From contig DBRF01000018.1 in assembly GCA_002305795.1 (NCBI GenBank), positions 9,769 through 73,768 of the forward strand: DNA of 64,000 nucleotides. The letters are read 5' to 3'. The notes beneath the pieces are model-generated. The model saw only the letters and a program-made list of their open reading frames with translations. It was not told where the DNA came from and ran no database searches. Origin of the DNA: Ruminococcaceae bacterium UBA1375. GTDB taxonomy: Bacteria > Bacillota > Clostridia > Oscillospirales > Ruminococcaceae. A program made the translations under genes and the position numbers. Below, one piece after another: positions 31,977 to 40,422 of this stretch; position 1 is the first letter of the stretch; each line of letters begins with the position of its first letter.

Positions 31977-33647
31977 TTGAAATCGGATATTGAAATTGCA
32001 CAGGAAGCAACTATGTGCCCCATTCAGGAAATCGGAGCGGAATTAGGCATTCAGCCGGAAGAATTGATTTTTTACGGACACTATAAAGCCAAACTCTCCA
32101 AAGAGCTGGAACAGCGCTTGCAGGACAAGCCGGAAGGCAAGCTGATCCTGGTCACCGCCGTCAACCCCACCCCCGCCGGAGAAGGGAAAACCACCGTGTC
32201 GGTGGGCTTGGCTCAGGCCATGAACCGTTTGGGCAAAAAGACGGTGCTGGCTCTTCGGGAGCCCAGCCTGGGCCCGGTGTTCGGCATCAAGGGCGGCGCT
32301 GCCGGAGGCGGCTACTCCCAGGTGGTGCCCATGGAGGACATCAACCTCCACTTCACTGGCGATATGCACGCCATCACCACCGCCAACGCTCTACTCTGCG
32401 CTGTCATCGACAACCATCTCCAGCAGGGCAACCAGCTGGGCATCGACCCCCGGCGGATTCTGTTTAAGCGCTGCGTGGACATGAACGACCGTGCTCTGCG
32501 CAACGTGGTGGTGGGCCTGGGCGGCAAGGTCAACGGCGTGCCCCGGGAAGACGGCTTCCAGATTACCGTGGCCAGCGAAATCATGGCCATCCTTTGCCTG
32601 GCCGGGGACATCTTTGATCTGAAAGAGCGGCTGGGCAACATCCTGGTTGCCTACACCTATTCCGGCGAACCGGTGTATTGCCGGGACCTGGGAGTTCACG
32701 GCGCTATGGCTGCCGTGATGAAGGACGCCATCCAGCCCAACCTGGTCCAGACCTTGGAAAACACCCCCGCCCTGATCCACGGCGGCCCCTTCGCCAACAT
32801 CGCCCACGGCTGCAACTCCGTCAAGGCCACCAAGATGGCTTTGAAGCTGGGGGATTACGCTGTCACTGAAGCCGGTTTCGGCTCCGACTTGGGGGCGGAA
32901 AAGTTCTTTGACATCAAATGCCGGGCCGCTGGCTTGAAGCCGGACTGCGTGGTGCTGGTGGCTACCGTCCGTGCGTTGAAGTACAACGGCGGAGTGAAAA
33001 AGGAAGACCTCACCACCCCCGACGTGGAAGCACTCCGCCGGGGCAGCGTGAACCTAAAGCAGCACATCGAAAACCTGCAGAAGTTCGGCCTGCCGGTGGT
33101 GGTGGCCCTCAACCGTTTTGCTTCCGATTCCGATGAGGAGCTGGCTTTGCTGGATGAGCTCTGCCGGGAAATGGATGCGCCGGTCTGTCTGGCAGAAGTG
33201 TTTGCCAAGGGCGGAGAAGGCGGCTTGGATCTGGCCCGGCAGGTGCTGGATACCATCCAGACCAAGCCCTCCAACTTCCACACCCTCTACGACGTTTCCC
33301 TGCCGGTGGAGGAAAAGGTGGAAATTTTGGCCAAGGAAATTTACCGCGCCGACGGCGTGGACTTCACCCCTCAGGCCAAGAAATCTTTGGCGGACATCCA
33401 GCGCATCGGTTTGGACAAGCTGCCCATCTGCGTGGCCAAAACCCAGTATTCCTTCAGCGACGACGCTTCCAAGTTGGGCGCACCCCGGAATTTCCGAATT
33501 ACGGTGCGGGATGTGAAGGTCAGCGCCGGAGCCGGGTTTATTGTCATCTACACTGGAAATATTATGACTATGCCGGGGCTTCCCAAAGCCCCCAGTGCGC
33601 TGAACATCGACATTGATGAGCGCGGAGAAATTGTAGGGTTGTTCTAA
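31977..33647 (+). CDS. fhs: Formate-tetrahydrofolate ligase
   Basis: 556 residues if TTG at 31977 is the start, exactly the usual length; GAAAGGA lies about 10 nt upstream, and the earlier ATG at 31956 has no ribosome binding site. It makes 10-formyl-THF from formate, THF and ATP for purine synthesis or one-carbon flow. The P-loop is TPAGEGKTT near residues 64-72, followed by LREPSLGPVFGIKGGAAGGGYSQV and HGGPFANIAHGCNS, the family signatures. No other Wood-Ljungdahl genes are nearby, so it is not evidence of acetogenesis. It overlaps the next gene by one base. Confidence 0.97.
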   Translation: MKSDIEIAQEATMCPIQEIGAELGIQPEELIFYGHYKAKLSKELEQRLQDKPEGKLILVTAVNPTPAGEGKTTVSVGLAQAMNRLGKKTVLALREPSLGPVFGIKGGAAGGGYSQVVPMEDINLHFTGDMHAITTANALLCAVIDNHLQQGNQLGIDPRRILFKRCVDMNDRALRNVVVGLGGKVNGVPREDGFQITVASEIMAILCLAGDIFDLKERLGNILVAYTYSGEPVYCRDLGVHGAMAAVMKDAIQPNLVQTLENTPALIHGGPFANIAHGCNSVKATKMALKLGDYAVTEAGFGSDLGAEKFFDIKCRAAGLKPDCVVLVATVRALKYNGGVKKEDLTTPDVEALRRGSVNLKQHIENLQKFGLPVVVALNRFASDSDEELALLDELCREMDAPVCLAEVFAKGGEGGLDLARQVLDTIQTKPSNFHTLYDVSLPVEEKVEILAKEIYRADGVDFTPQAKKSLADIQRIGLDKLPICVAKTQYSFSDDASKLGAPRNFRITVRDVKVSAGAGFIVIYTGNIMTMPGLPKAPSALNIDIDERGEIVGLF

Positions 33648-34855
33648 TGGCACAATCAACATTGAAGTCCACCTTAAAGTCTTCCATCAAAACCAAGAAC
33701 CAAACCCGCTTTGAGCGGTTTATGCGTACGGTGAAGGAGGGATTTTTAGGCACGGACAAACTGCTGCTTCTGCTCTGCATTGGCTTGAGCGTGTTGAGCT
33801 GCATCATTATGTACTCCATCTGCTACCAGGGGTTTGTCAACAGCTGGTCCATCTTTTATACCCAGGTTTTTGCTTCGATTTTGGGCATCATTGTGGCAGT
33901 GGTGATTTCGTTTATTGATTATCAGACCATCGCCCGGTTTTGGCCCTTTTATATGGCGGTGTCCATCTTTCTGGTGCTGCTGACCTTTTTCATCGGCTAT
34001 CAGCCGGAAGGCAGCGACGACAAGGCTTGGCTGGACTTAGGGTTTACCTTGCTCCAACCCTCGGAGCTGTTGAAGCTGGCTTTTATCTTCTCCTTCGGTT
34101 TTCATCTGAGCATGGTGAAAAATCGGGTAAATTTCCTATCCACCTTCCTTGGGCTTTTGGCCCATGCCCTAGTACCCATCGGCCTGATCGCCCTGCAAGG
34201 AGACTTGGGCTCCATGCTGGTGTTCGTGTTTATCTATGTGGTGATGCTGGTTGCCGCCGGGCTGAGCTGGAAGCTGCTGGCCATTGCCGGGGGAATCCTG
34301 GCGGTGGCGGCCCCCGTTGCTTGGTTTTTGCTGCCGGATTACCTGCAAGAACGGTTTGTGGTGGCTTGGAATCCCGGCCTGGACCCTCAGGGGGCCGGAA
34401 TGCAGCAATACCGAGGGCAGATTGCCCTGGGCTCCGGACAGCTCTTTGGCCGAGGACTGTTTGCCGATGGACTTTACAACTTCCCGGCCCGGCACAACGA
34501 CATGGTGTTTGCCTATATCGGCCAGACCCTGGGCTTTGTAGGCTGCATTGTGGTGGCGCTGGCCATCACCATTATCTGTGTCAAAATGTTGTTCATCGCC
34601 AAAAAGAGCAACGATGATATGGGACTTTATATCTGCTGCGGCATTTTTGCCATCTGGCTGTTCCAGACCATCCTGAACATCGGCATGGTCATCTGTGTGC
34701 TGCCGGTGATTGGGGTGACTCTGCCCCTGGTGAGCTACGGAGGGACGTCGGTGCTTGTCTCCTACCTATCCATTGGGTTGGTGATGAGCGTACACCGACA
34801 GGCCCGGCGGGAATCCATGTTTGAATCCCGTTCCGGCACATCTTTGCGAAAATGA
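33647..34855 (+). CDS. SEDS-family glycosyltransferase, RodA/FtsW/SpoVE-like
   Basis: 402 residues with about ten membrane segments after a basic 35-residue cytoplasmic tail. Family motifs are QPSELLKLAFIF, the large extracellular loop with GMQQYRGQIALGSGQLFGRG, and LPLVSYGGTSVLVSYLSIGL. SEDS proteins polymerise lipid II into glycan strands with a partner class B penicillin-binding protein. RodA is most likely because no cell-division genes flank it, but FtsW and SpoVE cannot be excluded. It begins at TAATG overlapping the fhs stop. Confidence 0.88.
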   Translation: MAQSTLKSTLKSSIKTKNQTRFERFMRTVKEGFLGTDKLLLLLCIGLSVLSCIIMYSICYQGFVNSWSIFYTQVFASILGIIVAVVISFIDYQTIARFWPFYMAVSIFLVLLTFFIGYQPEGSDDKAWLDLGFTLLQPSELLKLAFIFSFGFHLSMVKNRVNFLSTFLGLLAHALVPIGLIALQGDLGSMLVFVFIYVVMLVAAGLSWKLLAIAGGILAVAAPVAWFLLPDYLQERFVVAWNPGLDPQGAGMQQYRGQIALGSGQLFGRGLFADGLYNFPARHNDMVFAYIGQTLGFVGCIVVALAITIICVKMLFIAKKSNDDMGLYICCGIFAIWLFQTILNIGMVICVLPVIGVTLPLVSYGGTSVLVSYLSIGLVMSVHRQARRESMFESRSGTSLRK

Positions 34856-34878
34856 TTGAGAAATGAGGTGACCGGCTG

Positions 34879-35424
34879 ATGCGGGTAATCACCGGTTCCG
34901 CTCGAGGGCGGAAACTGAAAACCTTGGAAGGGATGGACACCCGTCCCACCTCCAACCGGGTCAAAGAGGCGGTGTTCAGTGCCATCCAGTTTGACCTGCC
35001 GGGAAGCGTGTTTTTGGATCTCTTTGCCGGCTCCGGCCAGATGGGGATTGAAGCCCTGAGCCGGGGCGCGAAACAGGCGGTGTTCAACGACCTAAACCCC
35101 AAAGCGGTCCAGGTGGTGAAGGACAATCTGCTGTCCACCGGATTTTCCCGGCAGGCCAGGGTACTGAACCTGTCCCTGGAAGGGTTCCTCCGCACCGACA
35201 AGACCCAGTTTGACCTGGCGTATCTGGACCCGCCTTACCGCTCCGATCTGCTGCTGACCGCCCTGGAAGGGGTGACCCTGCGGATGAAGGAGGGAGGAAA
35301 GATCCTCTGCGAACATCCTTTGGGGGCAGAGATGCCGGGGCAGGTGGGGGATTTTTCCCTGCTGCGGCAGTACCGCTACGGTAAAATCCAGGTCAGCTTG
35401 TACGGAAGGACAGCGGAAGAATAA
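34879..35424 (+). CDS. rsmD: 16S rRNA (guanine-N2)-methyltransferase RsmD
   Basis: 181 residues. It methylates G966 of 16S rRNA with S-adenosylmethionine. The SAM loop is FLDLFAGSGQMGIEAL, the N-terminus MRVITGSARGRKL and RPTSNRVKEAVF are specific to RsmD, and DPPY is the catalytic motif. It lies directly ahead of coaD, a pairing seen in many bacteria. Confidence 0.95.
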   Translation: MRVITGSARGRKLKTLEGMDTRPTSNRVKEAVFSAIQFDLPGSVFLDLFAGSGQMGIEALSRGAKQAVFNDLNPKAVQVVKDNLLSTGFSRQARVLNLSLEGFLRTDKTQFDLAYLDPPYRSDLLLTALEGVTLRMKEGGKILCEHPLGAEMPGQVGDFSLLRQYRYGKIQVSLYGRTAEE

Positions 35425-35444
35425 AGAAAAAGGAAGAATTCACC

Positions 35445-35978
35445 ATGAAATTGGCAGTGTGTCCCGGCAGCTTCGACCCCATCACCAACGGACATCTGGA
35501 CATTATCCAGCGAGCCTCCCGGATGTTCGATGAAGTGGTGGTGCTGGTGGCCTATAACCCCCAGAAAAACAACCGGGCGTTTACCGTGTCGGAGCGGCTG
35601 GAGATGATCGATGCCTGCATTGCCGGACTGGACAATGTGCGCAGCGACAGCTACCCCGGCTTGGTGGCGGATTACCTGGAACAGGTAGGGGGCTGCGCCA
35701 TTGTGAAGGGGCTGCGGGCGGTCAGCGACTTTGAATATGAATTTCAACAGGCTTTGGCCAACAAGCGCCTGAATCCTAAAGCAGACACGGTGTTTTTGAC
35801 CACGGCAACGGAAAATATGTTTTTAAGCTCCAGTCTGGTGAAACAGATTGCAGCCTTCGGGGGAGAAATTCAAGAATTTGTACCCGCCTGCATTGCCGGG
35901 CGGATTCGGCAGCGGCTGTGTCCCGATTCGGTCCAGCCCAAGGATGCCGCTTTGTTGGAAGGAGACGCACAGAAATGA
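35445..35978 (+). CDS. coaD: Phosphopantetheine adenylyltransferase
   Basis: 177 residues. It transfers AMP to 4'-phosphopantetheine in coenzyme A synthesis. The nucleotidyltransferase motif GSFDPITNGHLDIIQRA is at the N-terminus, and KGLRAVSDFEYEFQQALANKRL and SSSLVKQIAAFGG are typical. The C-terminus is about 15 residues longer than usual and ends where the next gene begins (ATGA overlap). Confidence 0.96.
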   Translation: MKLAVCPGSFDPITNGHLDIIQRASRMFDEVVVLVAYNPQKNNRAFTVSERLEMIDACIAGLDNVRSDSYPGLVADYLEQVGGCAIVKGLRAVSDFEYEFQQALANKRLNPKADTVFLTTATENMFLSSSLVKQIAAFGGEIQEFVPACIAGRIRQRLCPDSVQPKDAALLEGDAQK

Positions 35979-36442
35979 ATGCCATTGAAATTTTGGATCT
36001 GATGGATGAAATGTTGGATAAGGCCTGGAACATGCCCATGTCCAACGGAAAATGTGTCATCAACGCAGACCGCATGAGAGAATTGATTGACGACATCAAG
36101 CGCAATCTGCCCCAGGAAATCAAGCAGGCCCGGCTGATTGTCCAGGACCGCACCGACATTTTAAGCGACGCCCGTAAGGAAGCGGACCAGCTGGTGAAGG
36201 CGGCGGAGGAAAAGGCCCGGCGCTTGGTGGACCAGAATGAAATCACCAAGGTAGCCAAGCAGAACGCCATGGAGATGGTGCAGAACGCCCAGGCCCAGGC
36301 CAGAAGCCTGAAAAAGGCCGCCAACGAGTATGTGGACGAATTGTTGGGGAAGAATGAAAGACAGCTTCTGGAAGCGGCCAACCAGGTGAAGCGGGCCAGA
36401 GCAGCGCTGCACACCCCCCAGAACAGCGCCCACAACAAGTGA
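35975..36442 (+). CDS. Coiled-coil protein of unknown function after coaD
   Basis: 155 residues, almost wholly helical and highly charged from about residue 30 to 145, with alternating Lys, Glu, Gln and Ala as in a coiled coil (QARLIVQDRTDILSDARKEA). No membrane segment or enzyme motif is seen. It resembles proteins loosely called ATPase subunit E/H-like or DivIVA-like in clostridial genomes; I cannot confirm either. It starts with an ATGA overlap with coaD, has GGAAGGAG upstream, and is followed 12 bp later by mazG. Confidence 0.75.
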   Translation: MNAIEILDLMDEMLDKAWNMPMSNGKCVINADRMRELIDDIKRNLPQEIKQARLIVQDRTDILSDARKEADQLVKAAEEKARRLVDQNEITKVAKQNAMEMVQNAQAQARSLKKAANEYVDELLGKNERQLLEAANQVKRARAALHTPQNSAHNK

Positions 36443-36454
36443 GGAAGGGCAGTC

Positions 36455-37282
36455 ATGGAAGAGCAAAAATTGGAGTTTCAGTTCAAGGACCGGTATGACC
36501 TGGAGGACTTAAAGCAGGTCACCCGGATTCTCCGCAGTGAAAACGGCTGCCCCTGGGACAAGGTGCAGACCCACCAGTCCATCCGCCAGGACTTTTTGGA
36601 GGAGACCCTGGAAGCCCTGGAAGCCATCGACAACCAGGACCCGGTTCTGCTTCGGGAAGAGCTGGGGGACGTGCTGTTCCAGGTGGTGTTCCACGCCCAG
36701 ATTGAAGCGGAGCAGGGACGGTTTGATTTGGCCGACGTCATTCACGACATCACCTTCAAGCTGATCCACCGCCACCCCCATGTGTTCGGCTCCATCCAGG
36801 CGAACACGGTGGACCAGGTGCTGAAAAACTGGGACGACATCAAAAAAGAAGAAAAGAACCAGGATTCCTATGCCGACACCCTTCGCGCCGTGCCCAAAAC
36901 CTTCCCCGCCTTGATGCGGGCCCAAAAGGTGCAGAAGCGGGCAGCTAAGGTGGGATTTGATTTTGAGTCCCAGCAGCAAACCTGGGACGCTTTGGCGGAA
37001 GAAACCCAGGAGCTGAAAGAAGCGGTGGAACAGCAGGATGTGTCAGCCATGGAAGAAGAATTGGGGGATGTTCTCTTTTCTGTGGTGAATCTTTCCCGGT
37101 TTTTGGGGCTGGATGCCGAAAAATGCTTGACAAATGCAGTGGAAAAGTTTATAAATAGATTTGCTAAGGTCGAATTTTTGGCAGTTCAACAACAGTTAGA
37201 TCTCAAGCAGACCGATCATGAGACCCTAGAGTCGCTTTATCAGCAAAGCAAACGTCATTTGTCTGACAATCCAACAGATTAG
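36455..37282 (+). CDS. mazG: Nucleoside triphosphate pyrophosphohydrolase MazG
   Basis: 275 residues with two MazG folds. The first has GCPWDKVQTHQSIRQDFLEE, EELGDVLFQVVFHAQIE and DVIHDITFKLIHRHPHVFG; the second has EEELGDVLFSVVNLSRF and CLTNAVEKFINRF. It hydrolyses noncanonical or excess NTPs to NMP and pyrophosphate. It has the size of the E. coli protein and lacks the methyltransferase domain seen in B. subtilis YabN. It heads the HU-rqcP-yabP-yabQ-divIC-yabR group. Confidence 0.95.
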   Translation: MEEQKLEFQFKDRYDLEDLKQVTRILRSENGCPWDKVQTHQSIRQDFLEETLEALEAIDNQDPVLLREELGDVLFQVVFHAQIEAEQGRFDLADVIHDITFKLIHRHPHVFGSIQANTVDQVLKNWDDIKKEEKNQDSYADTLRAVPKTFPALMRAQKVQKRAAKVGFDFESQQQTWDALAEETQELKEAVEQQDVSAMEEELGDVLFSVVNLSRFLGLDAEKCLTNAVEKFINRFAKVEFLAVQQQLDLKQTDHETLESLYQQSKRHLSDNPTD

Positions 37283-37296
37283 GGAGGTAACCAACT

Positions 37297-37569
37297 ATGA
37301 CGAAAACAGAATTGAGCGCAGCAGTGGCAGAACAGGCTGGCCTGAGCAAGAAAGACGCCGAGAAAGCGGTGTCCACGGTTCTGGACGTAATCGTAGAAGC
37401 CCTGGAAAAGGGTGAAAAGGTGCAGCTGGTAGGCTTCGGCACCTTTGAAGTACGGGAACGTGCAGCCCGCACCGGCAAGAACCCCCGGACCGGTGAAACC
37501 ATCGAGATCGCAGCCAGCAAAGTGCCGGCCTTTAAGCCCGGCCAGGCCATGAAGAATCGGTTGAACTGA
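37297..37569 (+). CDS. HU-family histone-like DNA-binding protein
   Basis: 90 residues. The helix pair (KTELSAAVAEQAGLSKKDAEKAV), the GFGTFEVRERAARTGKNPRTGE arm that enters the minor groove and the final KVPAFKPGQAMKNRLN are all complete. It compacts DNA as a homodimer. It has a strong GGGAGGT ribosome binding site and is followed by a terminator, which should raise its own output over that of the genes behind it. In clostridia it often sits, as here, between mazG and the yabO homologue. Confidence 0.96.
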   Translation: MTKTELSAAVAEQAGLSKKDAEKAVSTVLDVIVEALEKGEKVQLVGFGTFEVRERAARTGKNPRTGETIEIAASKVPAFKPGQAMKNRLN

Positions 37570-37593
37570 TTTTGCTGCCTTTGACAGAAAAGG

Positions 37594-37630
37594 TTGCCGC
37601 CTACAGCATTGCGGGCGGCAATTTTATTTT
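37594..37630 (+). terminator. Terminator after the HU gene
   Basis: 8-bp stem TTGCCGCC/GGCGGCAA (37594-37601 and 37614-37621), then TTTTATTTT. Partial read-through may express the genes that follow. Confidence 0.82.
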
Positions 37631-37651
37631 GCAGGAAAAGGAGGGTTTACC

Positions 37652-37897
37652 ATGCGCTTGGATAAATACCTGAAGCTCACCCGCTTGATTAAGCGGCGCA
37701 CCGTGGCCAACGACGCCTGCGATGCCGGAAAGATCACCGTTAACGGCAATGTGGCCAAGGCGTCCTACCAGGTGAAGGTGGGGGATGTTTTGGAAATTAC
37801 TTTGGGCGCCCGCACCATCAAGGCGGAAGTCACCGGGCTGGAAGAGCACGTTACCCGGGAAACCGCCGGGGAGCAGTACCGAATTATAGAGGACTAA
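37652..37897 (+). CDS. rqcP: S4-domain RNA-binding protein RqcP (YabO)
   Basis: 81 residues, essentially one S4 domain (MRLDKYLKLTRLIKRRTVANDACDAGKITVNGNV). In B. subtilis RqcP works with RqcH on stalled 60S-like 50S-peptidyl-tRNA to add alanine tails in ribosome quality control. The position between mazG and yabP supports this identity over the related Hsp15. Confidence 0.9.
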   Translation: MRLDKYLKLTRLIKRRTVANDACDAGKITVNGNVAKASYQVKVGDVLEITLGARTIKAEVTGLEEHVTRETAGEQYRIIED

Positions 37898-37984
37898 AGG
37901 GGTTTCGGCCGAACCGTTCTAAATTTCCCTGGGACGGCATACTCTTGTATTGCCGCAAAAACAGCAGGAAAGGAAGAATGCAGT

Positions 37985-38260
37985 ATGGCCGAAACCAAAT
38001 CCATGATGCCTCATCAGTTGATTCTGGAGGAAAAAAGCCGGCTGTCCCTGACCGGGGTCACCGGCATTCTCAGCTTTGACGAAGCCTGCGCCGTGGTGGA
38101 GACCACTATGGGGCAGCTTACTGTGGAGGGGCAGCGCCTGCACATCCAGAAAAGCGATGTGGAGACCGGGGATCTGGTGATGGACGGGCAGGTCAACGCC
38201 CTGAGCTACAAGCCCTTGAAAAAGGGCGGGGACGGACTGCTCACCCGTCTGCTGAAATAG
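37985..38260 (+). CDS. yabP: Sporulation protein YabP
   Basis: 91 residues of the YabP/YqfC family (HQLILEEKSRLSLTGVTGILSFDE, then VEGQRLHIQKSDVETGDLVMDGQVNAL, split here as two stretches). In B. subtilis yabP is expressed in the mother cell under SigE and is needed for spore formation. Its presence is direct evidence that the organism belongs to a spore-forming lineage. It abuts yabQ with a one-base overlap. I could not define a convincing SigE promoter in the 87 bp ahead. Confidence 0.9.
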   Translation: MAETKSMMPHQLILEEKSRLSLTGVTGILSFDEACAVVETTMGQLTVEGQRLHIQKSDVETGDLVMDGQVNALSYKPLKKGGDGLLTRLLK

Positions 38261-38796
38261 TGGACTATTACTTCATCACCGACCTGCCCCAGCAGCTGGT
38301 TTTGCTGGTCCGCTTTTTCCTATACGGGATCTTGGTGGGGCTTTGGGCAGGGGTATTAAAGGGACTGCGGTGGCCCGCCTGCAAGTTGTGGCAGGGGGTG
38401 CTGGATGTGCTGCTCTGGCTGGTGCCTTCGATGGGGTTTTTCCTGCTTTCTTTGGCGCTGTATCAGGGAAGGCTGCGGCTTTCTTTGGCGCTGGCGGCGC
38501 TGCTGGGAGCGGTGTGCTGGCGGTACACCCTGGGCAGGCTGCTGCAAAAGCTGTGGCGGCAGCTGTGTTTGGCCGCATCCTTTCCTCTGCGCAGGGCGGG
38601 ATCCTGGTGGAAGAAAAAGCGACAAGCTGCGGCAAAAAGAGAAAAAAGCAAAAAAATACTGGAAAAAAATTTGGGAATCCCCTTGAAAAAGACAGCCGGA
38701 TTGATGTATAATAAGGCAGTAAGTCACTTTGGGTCGTTTTTCGGCCCAGCCAAGCACCAAAAAGGAGGTTCCCATGGCAGCCACAAAAAAACGTAA
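38260..38796 (+). CDS. yabQ: Sporulation membrane protein YabQ
   Basis: 178 residues. Four hydrophobic segments in the first 110 residues are followed by a very basic tail (KKKRQAAAKREKSKK). In B. subtilis YabQ is a mother-cell membrane protein needed for spore cortex formation. The start is GTG at 38260, overlapping the yabP stop. The coding region runs 23 bp into divIC in another frame, an unusually long overlap. Confidence 0.85.
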   Translation: MDYYFITDLPQQLVLLVRFFLYGILVGLWAGVLKGLRWPACKLWQGVLDVLLWLVPSMGFFLLSLALYQGRLRLSLALAALLGAVCWRYTLGRLLQKLWRQLCLAASFPLRRAGSWWKKKRQAAAKREKSKKILEKNLGIPLKKTAGLMYNKAVSHFGSFFGPAKHQKGGSHGSHKKT

Positions 38797-39061
38797 ACGC
38801 CGGATCGTGGTGATTGTGGCGGTAATTGCCATTACCATTTATGTGGGAATTTCTATGGTCTTTATCACCAATTCTTATCGGGAAAAGAACCAGGAAATCC
38901 AGCAGGTCCAGCAGCAGATCGACGAACAGACGGTGCTCAATCAGGAGTACCAGGAGATGATTGACCAGGGTGTGGATGATGAATACATCCAAAAGCTGGC
39001 CAGGGAAAAGCTGGGGCTGGTGTACCCCGACGAGCGGGTTTATATTGATATGGGCGGCTGA
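38774..39061 (+). CDS. divIC: Septum formation protein DivIC/FtsB family
   Basis: 95 residues: basic cytoplasmic N-terminus (AATKKRKRR), one membrane span at about 10-30, then a coiled coil (NQEIQQVQQQIDEQTVLNQE) and the conserved end EYIQKLAREKLGLVYPDE. It forms part of the FtsL-DivIB-DivIC divisome complex. AAAGGAGG precedes ATG 38774, inside yabQ. Gene order matches B. subtilis yabQ-divIC-yabR. Confidence 0.92.
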   Translation: MAATKKRKRRIVVIVAVIAITIYVGISMVFITNSYREKNQEIQQVQQQIDEQTVLNQEYQEMIDQGVDDEYIQKLAREKLGLVYPDERVYIDMGG

Positions 39062-39120
39062 TAGCCGAGCCGATAAATTTTGAGAGAAAGAGATTGCCGA
39101 AGCAGGAGGAAACCGATTAC

Positions 39121-39624
39121 ATGCAGTTCGAGGTAGGGTCCATCGTAGAAGGAAAGGTCAACCGCATCACTAAATTTGGGGCATTCGTAGAGCTGGCGCC
39201 GGGGAAAACCGGCATGGTCCACATTTCGGAAGTGGCCAACAGCTACGTCAACGACATCAATGATTTTTTGCAGGAAGGGCAGACGGTTAAGGTCAAGGTG
39301 CTGAGCATTTCGGAAGACGGGAAGATTGCCCTGTCCATCAAAAAGACCCTTCCCCCGCCCCAGAAGCGGGAACCCCGCCGGGAGGGCGGCCATCGGGAAG
39401 GCGGTTCACGGGAAGGCCGTTCCGGCGCTCCCAGACCCCGTGCTTCCCAGAACAGCCGTCCCAAAGCCCAGTACTATAGCGGCGGATTTGACAAGGCGCC
39501 CACCGGCAACCAGAGCTTCGACGATATGCTCAGTCGCTTTATGGCCAGCAGCGACGAAAAGCTCAGCGGCATCAAGAAAAACCACGAGGTGTCCCGCCGG
39601 GGCGGCGGCGGAAGACGGCGCTAA
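39121..39624 (+). CDS. yabR: S1-domain RNA-binding protein YabR
   Basis: 167 residues. An N-terminal S1 domain (MQFEVGSIVEGKVNRITKFG to about residue 75) is followed by a Pro/Arg/Gly-rich linker (EPRREGGHREGGSREGRSG) and a short Ser-rich tail ending in GGGGRRR. It probably binds RNA or ribosomes, as does the related general stress protein 13. ATG 39121 is preferred: GCAGGAGG lies 11 nt upstream; a TTG at 39094 is the alternative. Last gene of the cluster. Confidence 0.9.
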   Translation: MQFEVGSIVEGKVNRITKFGAFVELAPGKTGMVHISEVANSYVNDINDFLQEGQTVKVKVLSISEDGKIALSIKKTLPPPQKREPRREGGHREGGSREGRSGAPRPRASQNSRPKAQYYSGGFDKAPTGNQSFDDMLSRFMASSDEKLSGIKKNHEVSRRGGGGRRR

Positions 39625-39633
39625 AAATTTTGC

Positions 39634-39662
39634 TTGACAGAATTTCGGTGCTGTGATACAAT
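39634..39662 (+). promoter_or_regulatory. Consensus promoter of infC-rpmI-rplT
   Basis: TTGACA (39634-39639), 17-bp spacer, TACAAT (39657-39662). A leader of about 180 nt follows. Confidence 0.82.
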
Positions 39663-39668
39663 ACTAAG

Positions 39669-39836
39669 ACGAAAACAAAGCAGAACCCATCTTCGTTCTC
39701 ACCTGTGAGCTGAAAGATGCTTAACACAGGTTAATCTCCTCAAAAAGGCCGGGGCTATGTGTTCCGGCGGCTTTGGATTGGTTGAGAGCGCAGACGGAAC
39801 GGTCTGCGTTTTGTTTTTGCGAAACGCAAATAACGC
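39669..39836 (+). ncRNA. Ribosomal-protein leader with attenuator before infC
   Basis: The leader contains an early dyad region and ends in an intrinsic terminator: CGCAGAC/GTCTGCG (39789-39795 and 39802-39808) followed by TTTTGTTTTT. Position, length and terminator fit the L20-controlled infC leader known in Bacillus, in which L20 binding promotes premature termination of the infC-rpmI-rplT operon. I could not align it base by base to the known motif, so binding of L20 is inference. Confidence 0.6.
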
Positions 39837-39838
39837 AT

Positions 39839-39854
39839 GGAGGTGTTTTTCATC
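39839..39854 (+). promoter_or_regulatory. Ribosome binding site that points to an ATC start for infC
   Basis: GGAGGT at 39839-39844 is 7 nt from ATC at 39852, the normal spacing. The only nearby ATG (39837) overlaps the GGAGGT itself and has no upstream site. Confidence 0.6.
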
Positions 39855-40376
39855 GCTAACAACAGCAAAGAGGTGCTCATCAACGAAGCTATCCGGGAAA
39901 AGGAAGTCCGGGTAGTGGATGCGTCCGGCCAGCAGCTGGGGATTATGTCTTCCCGGCAGGCGCTGGAACTGGCGCAGCAGAAGGGACTGGATCTGGTCAA
40001 CATTGCGCCTCACGCAAAGCCCCCGGTCTGCCGGATCATGGATTACGGAAAGTATCGCTACGAGCAGGCCAAGCGGGAAAAGGAAGCCCGCAAAAACCAG
40101 AAAACCATCGAAGTCAAGGAAGTGCGGATGAATCTCAACATCGACGACCACGACCTGAACACCAAGATCAACAACGCCATCAAATTTTTGAAGGCGGGAA
40201 ACAAGGTGAAGGTTTCGGTGCGTTTCCGGGGCAGAGAAATGGCCCACCAGGAACTGGGACGGGCGCTGCTGGAACGGTTTGCCCAGGCTTGCACCGAGTA
40301 CGGTACGGTGGATAAACCGGCGAAGATGGAAGGGCGCAGCCTGTCCATGTTTATGGTGGACAAGACGAAAAAGTAA
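39852..40376 (+). CDS. infC: Translation initiation factor IF-3
   Basis: 174 residues from an ATC start, or 179 from ATG 39837. IF-3 binds the 30S subunit and checks start-codon pairing. The N-domain NSKEVLINEAIREKEVRVVD and the C-domain RMNLNIDDHDLNTKINNAIKFL and VRFRGREMAH are complete. IF-3 genes often use non-AUG starts (AUU in E. coli) so that IF-3 represses its own translation; ATC at 39852 would fit that pattern here. First gene of the infC-rpmI-rplT operon behind an attenuator. Confidence 0.93.
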   Translation: MANNSKEVLINEAIREKEVRVVDASGQQLGIMSSRQALELAQQKGLDLVNIAPHAKPPVCRIMDYGKYRYEQAKREKEARKNQKTIEVKEVRMNLNIDDHDLNTKINNAIKFLKAGNKVKVSVRFRGREMAHQELGRALLERFAQACTEYGTVDKPAKMEGRSLSMFMVDKTKK

Positions 40377-40422
40377 GCCCTATGCGTTAGTAAGCAAAGC
40401 AATATGAAGGAGGAACCTAGTT

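Noticed and set aside
37898..37984. SigE-type promoter before yabP
   Set aside because: GGCATACTCT resembles part of a SigE -10 box, but the -35 region does not match, so no call was made.
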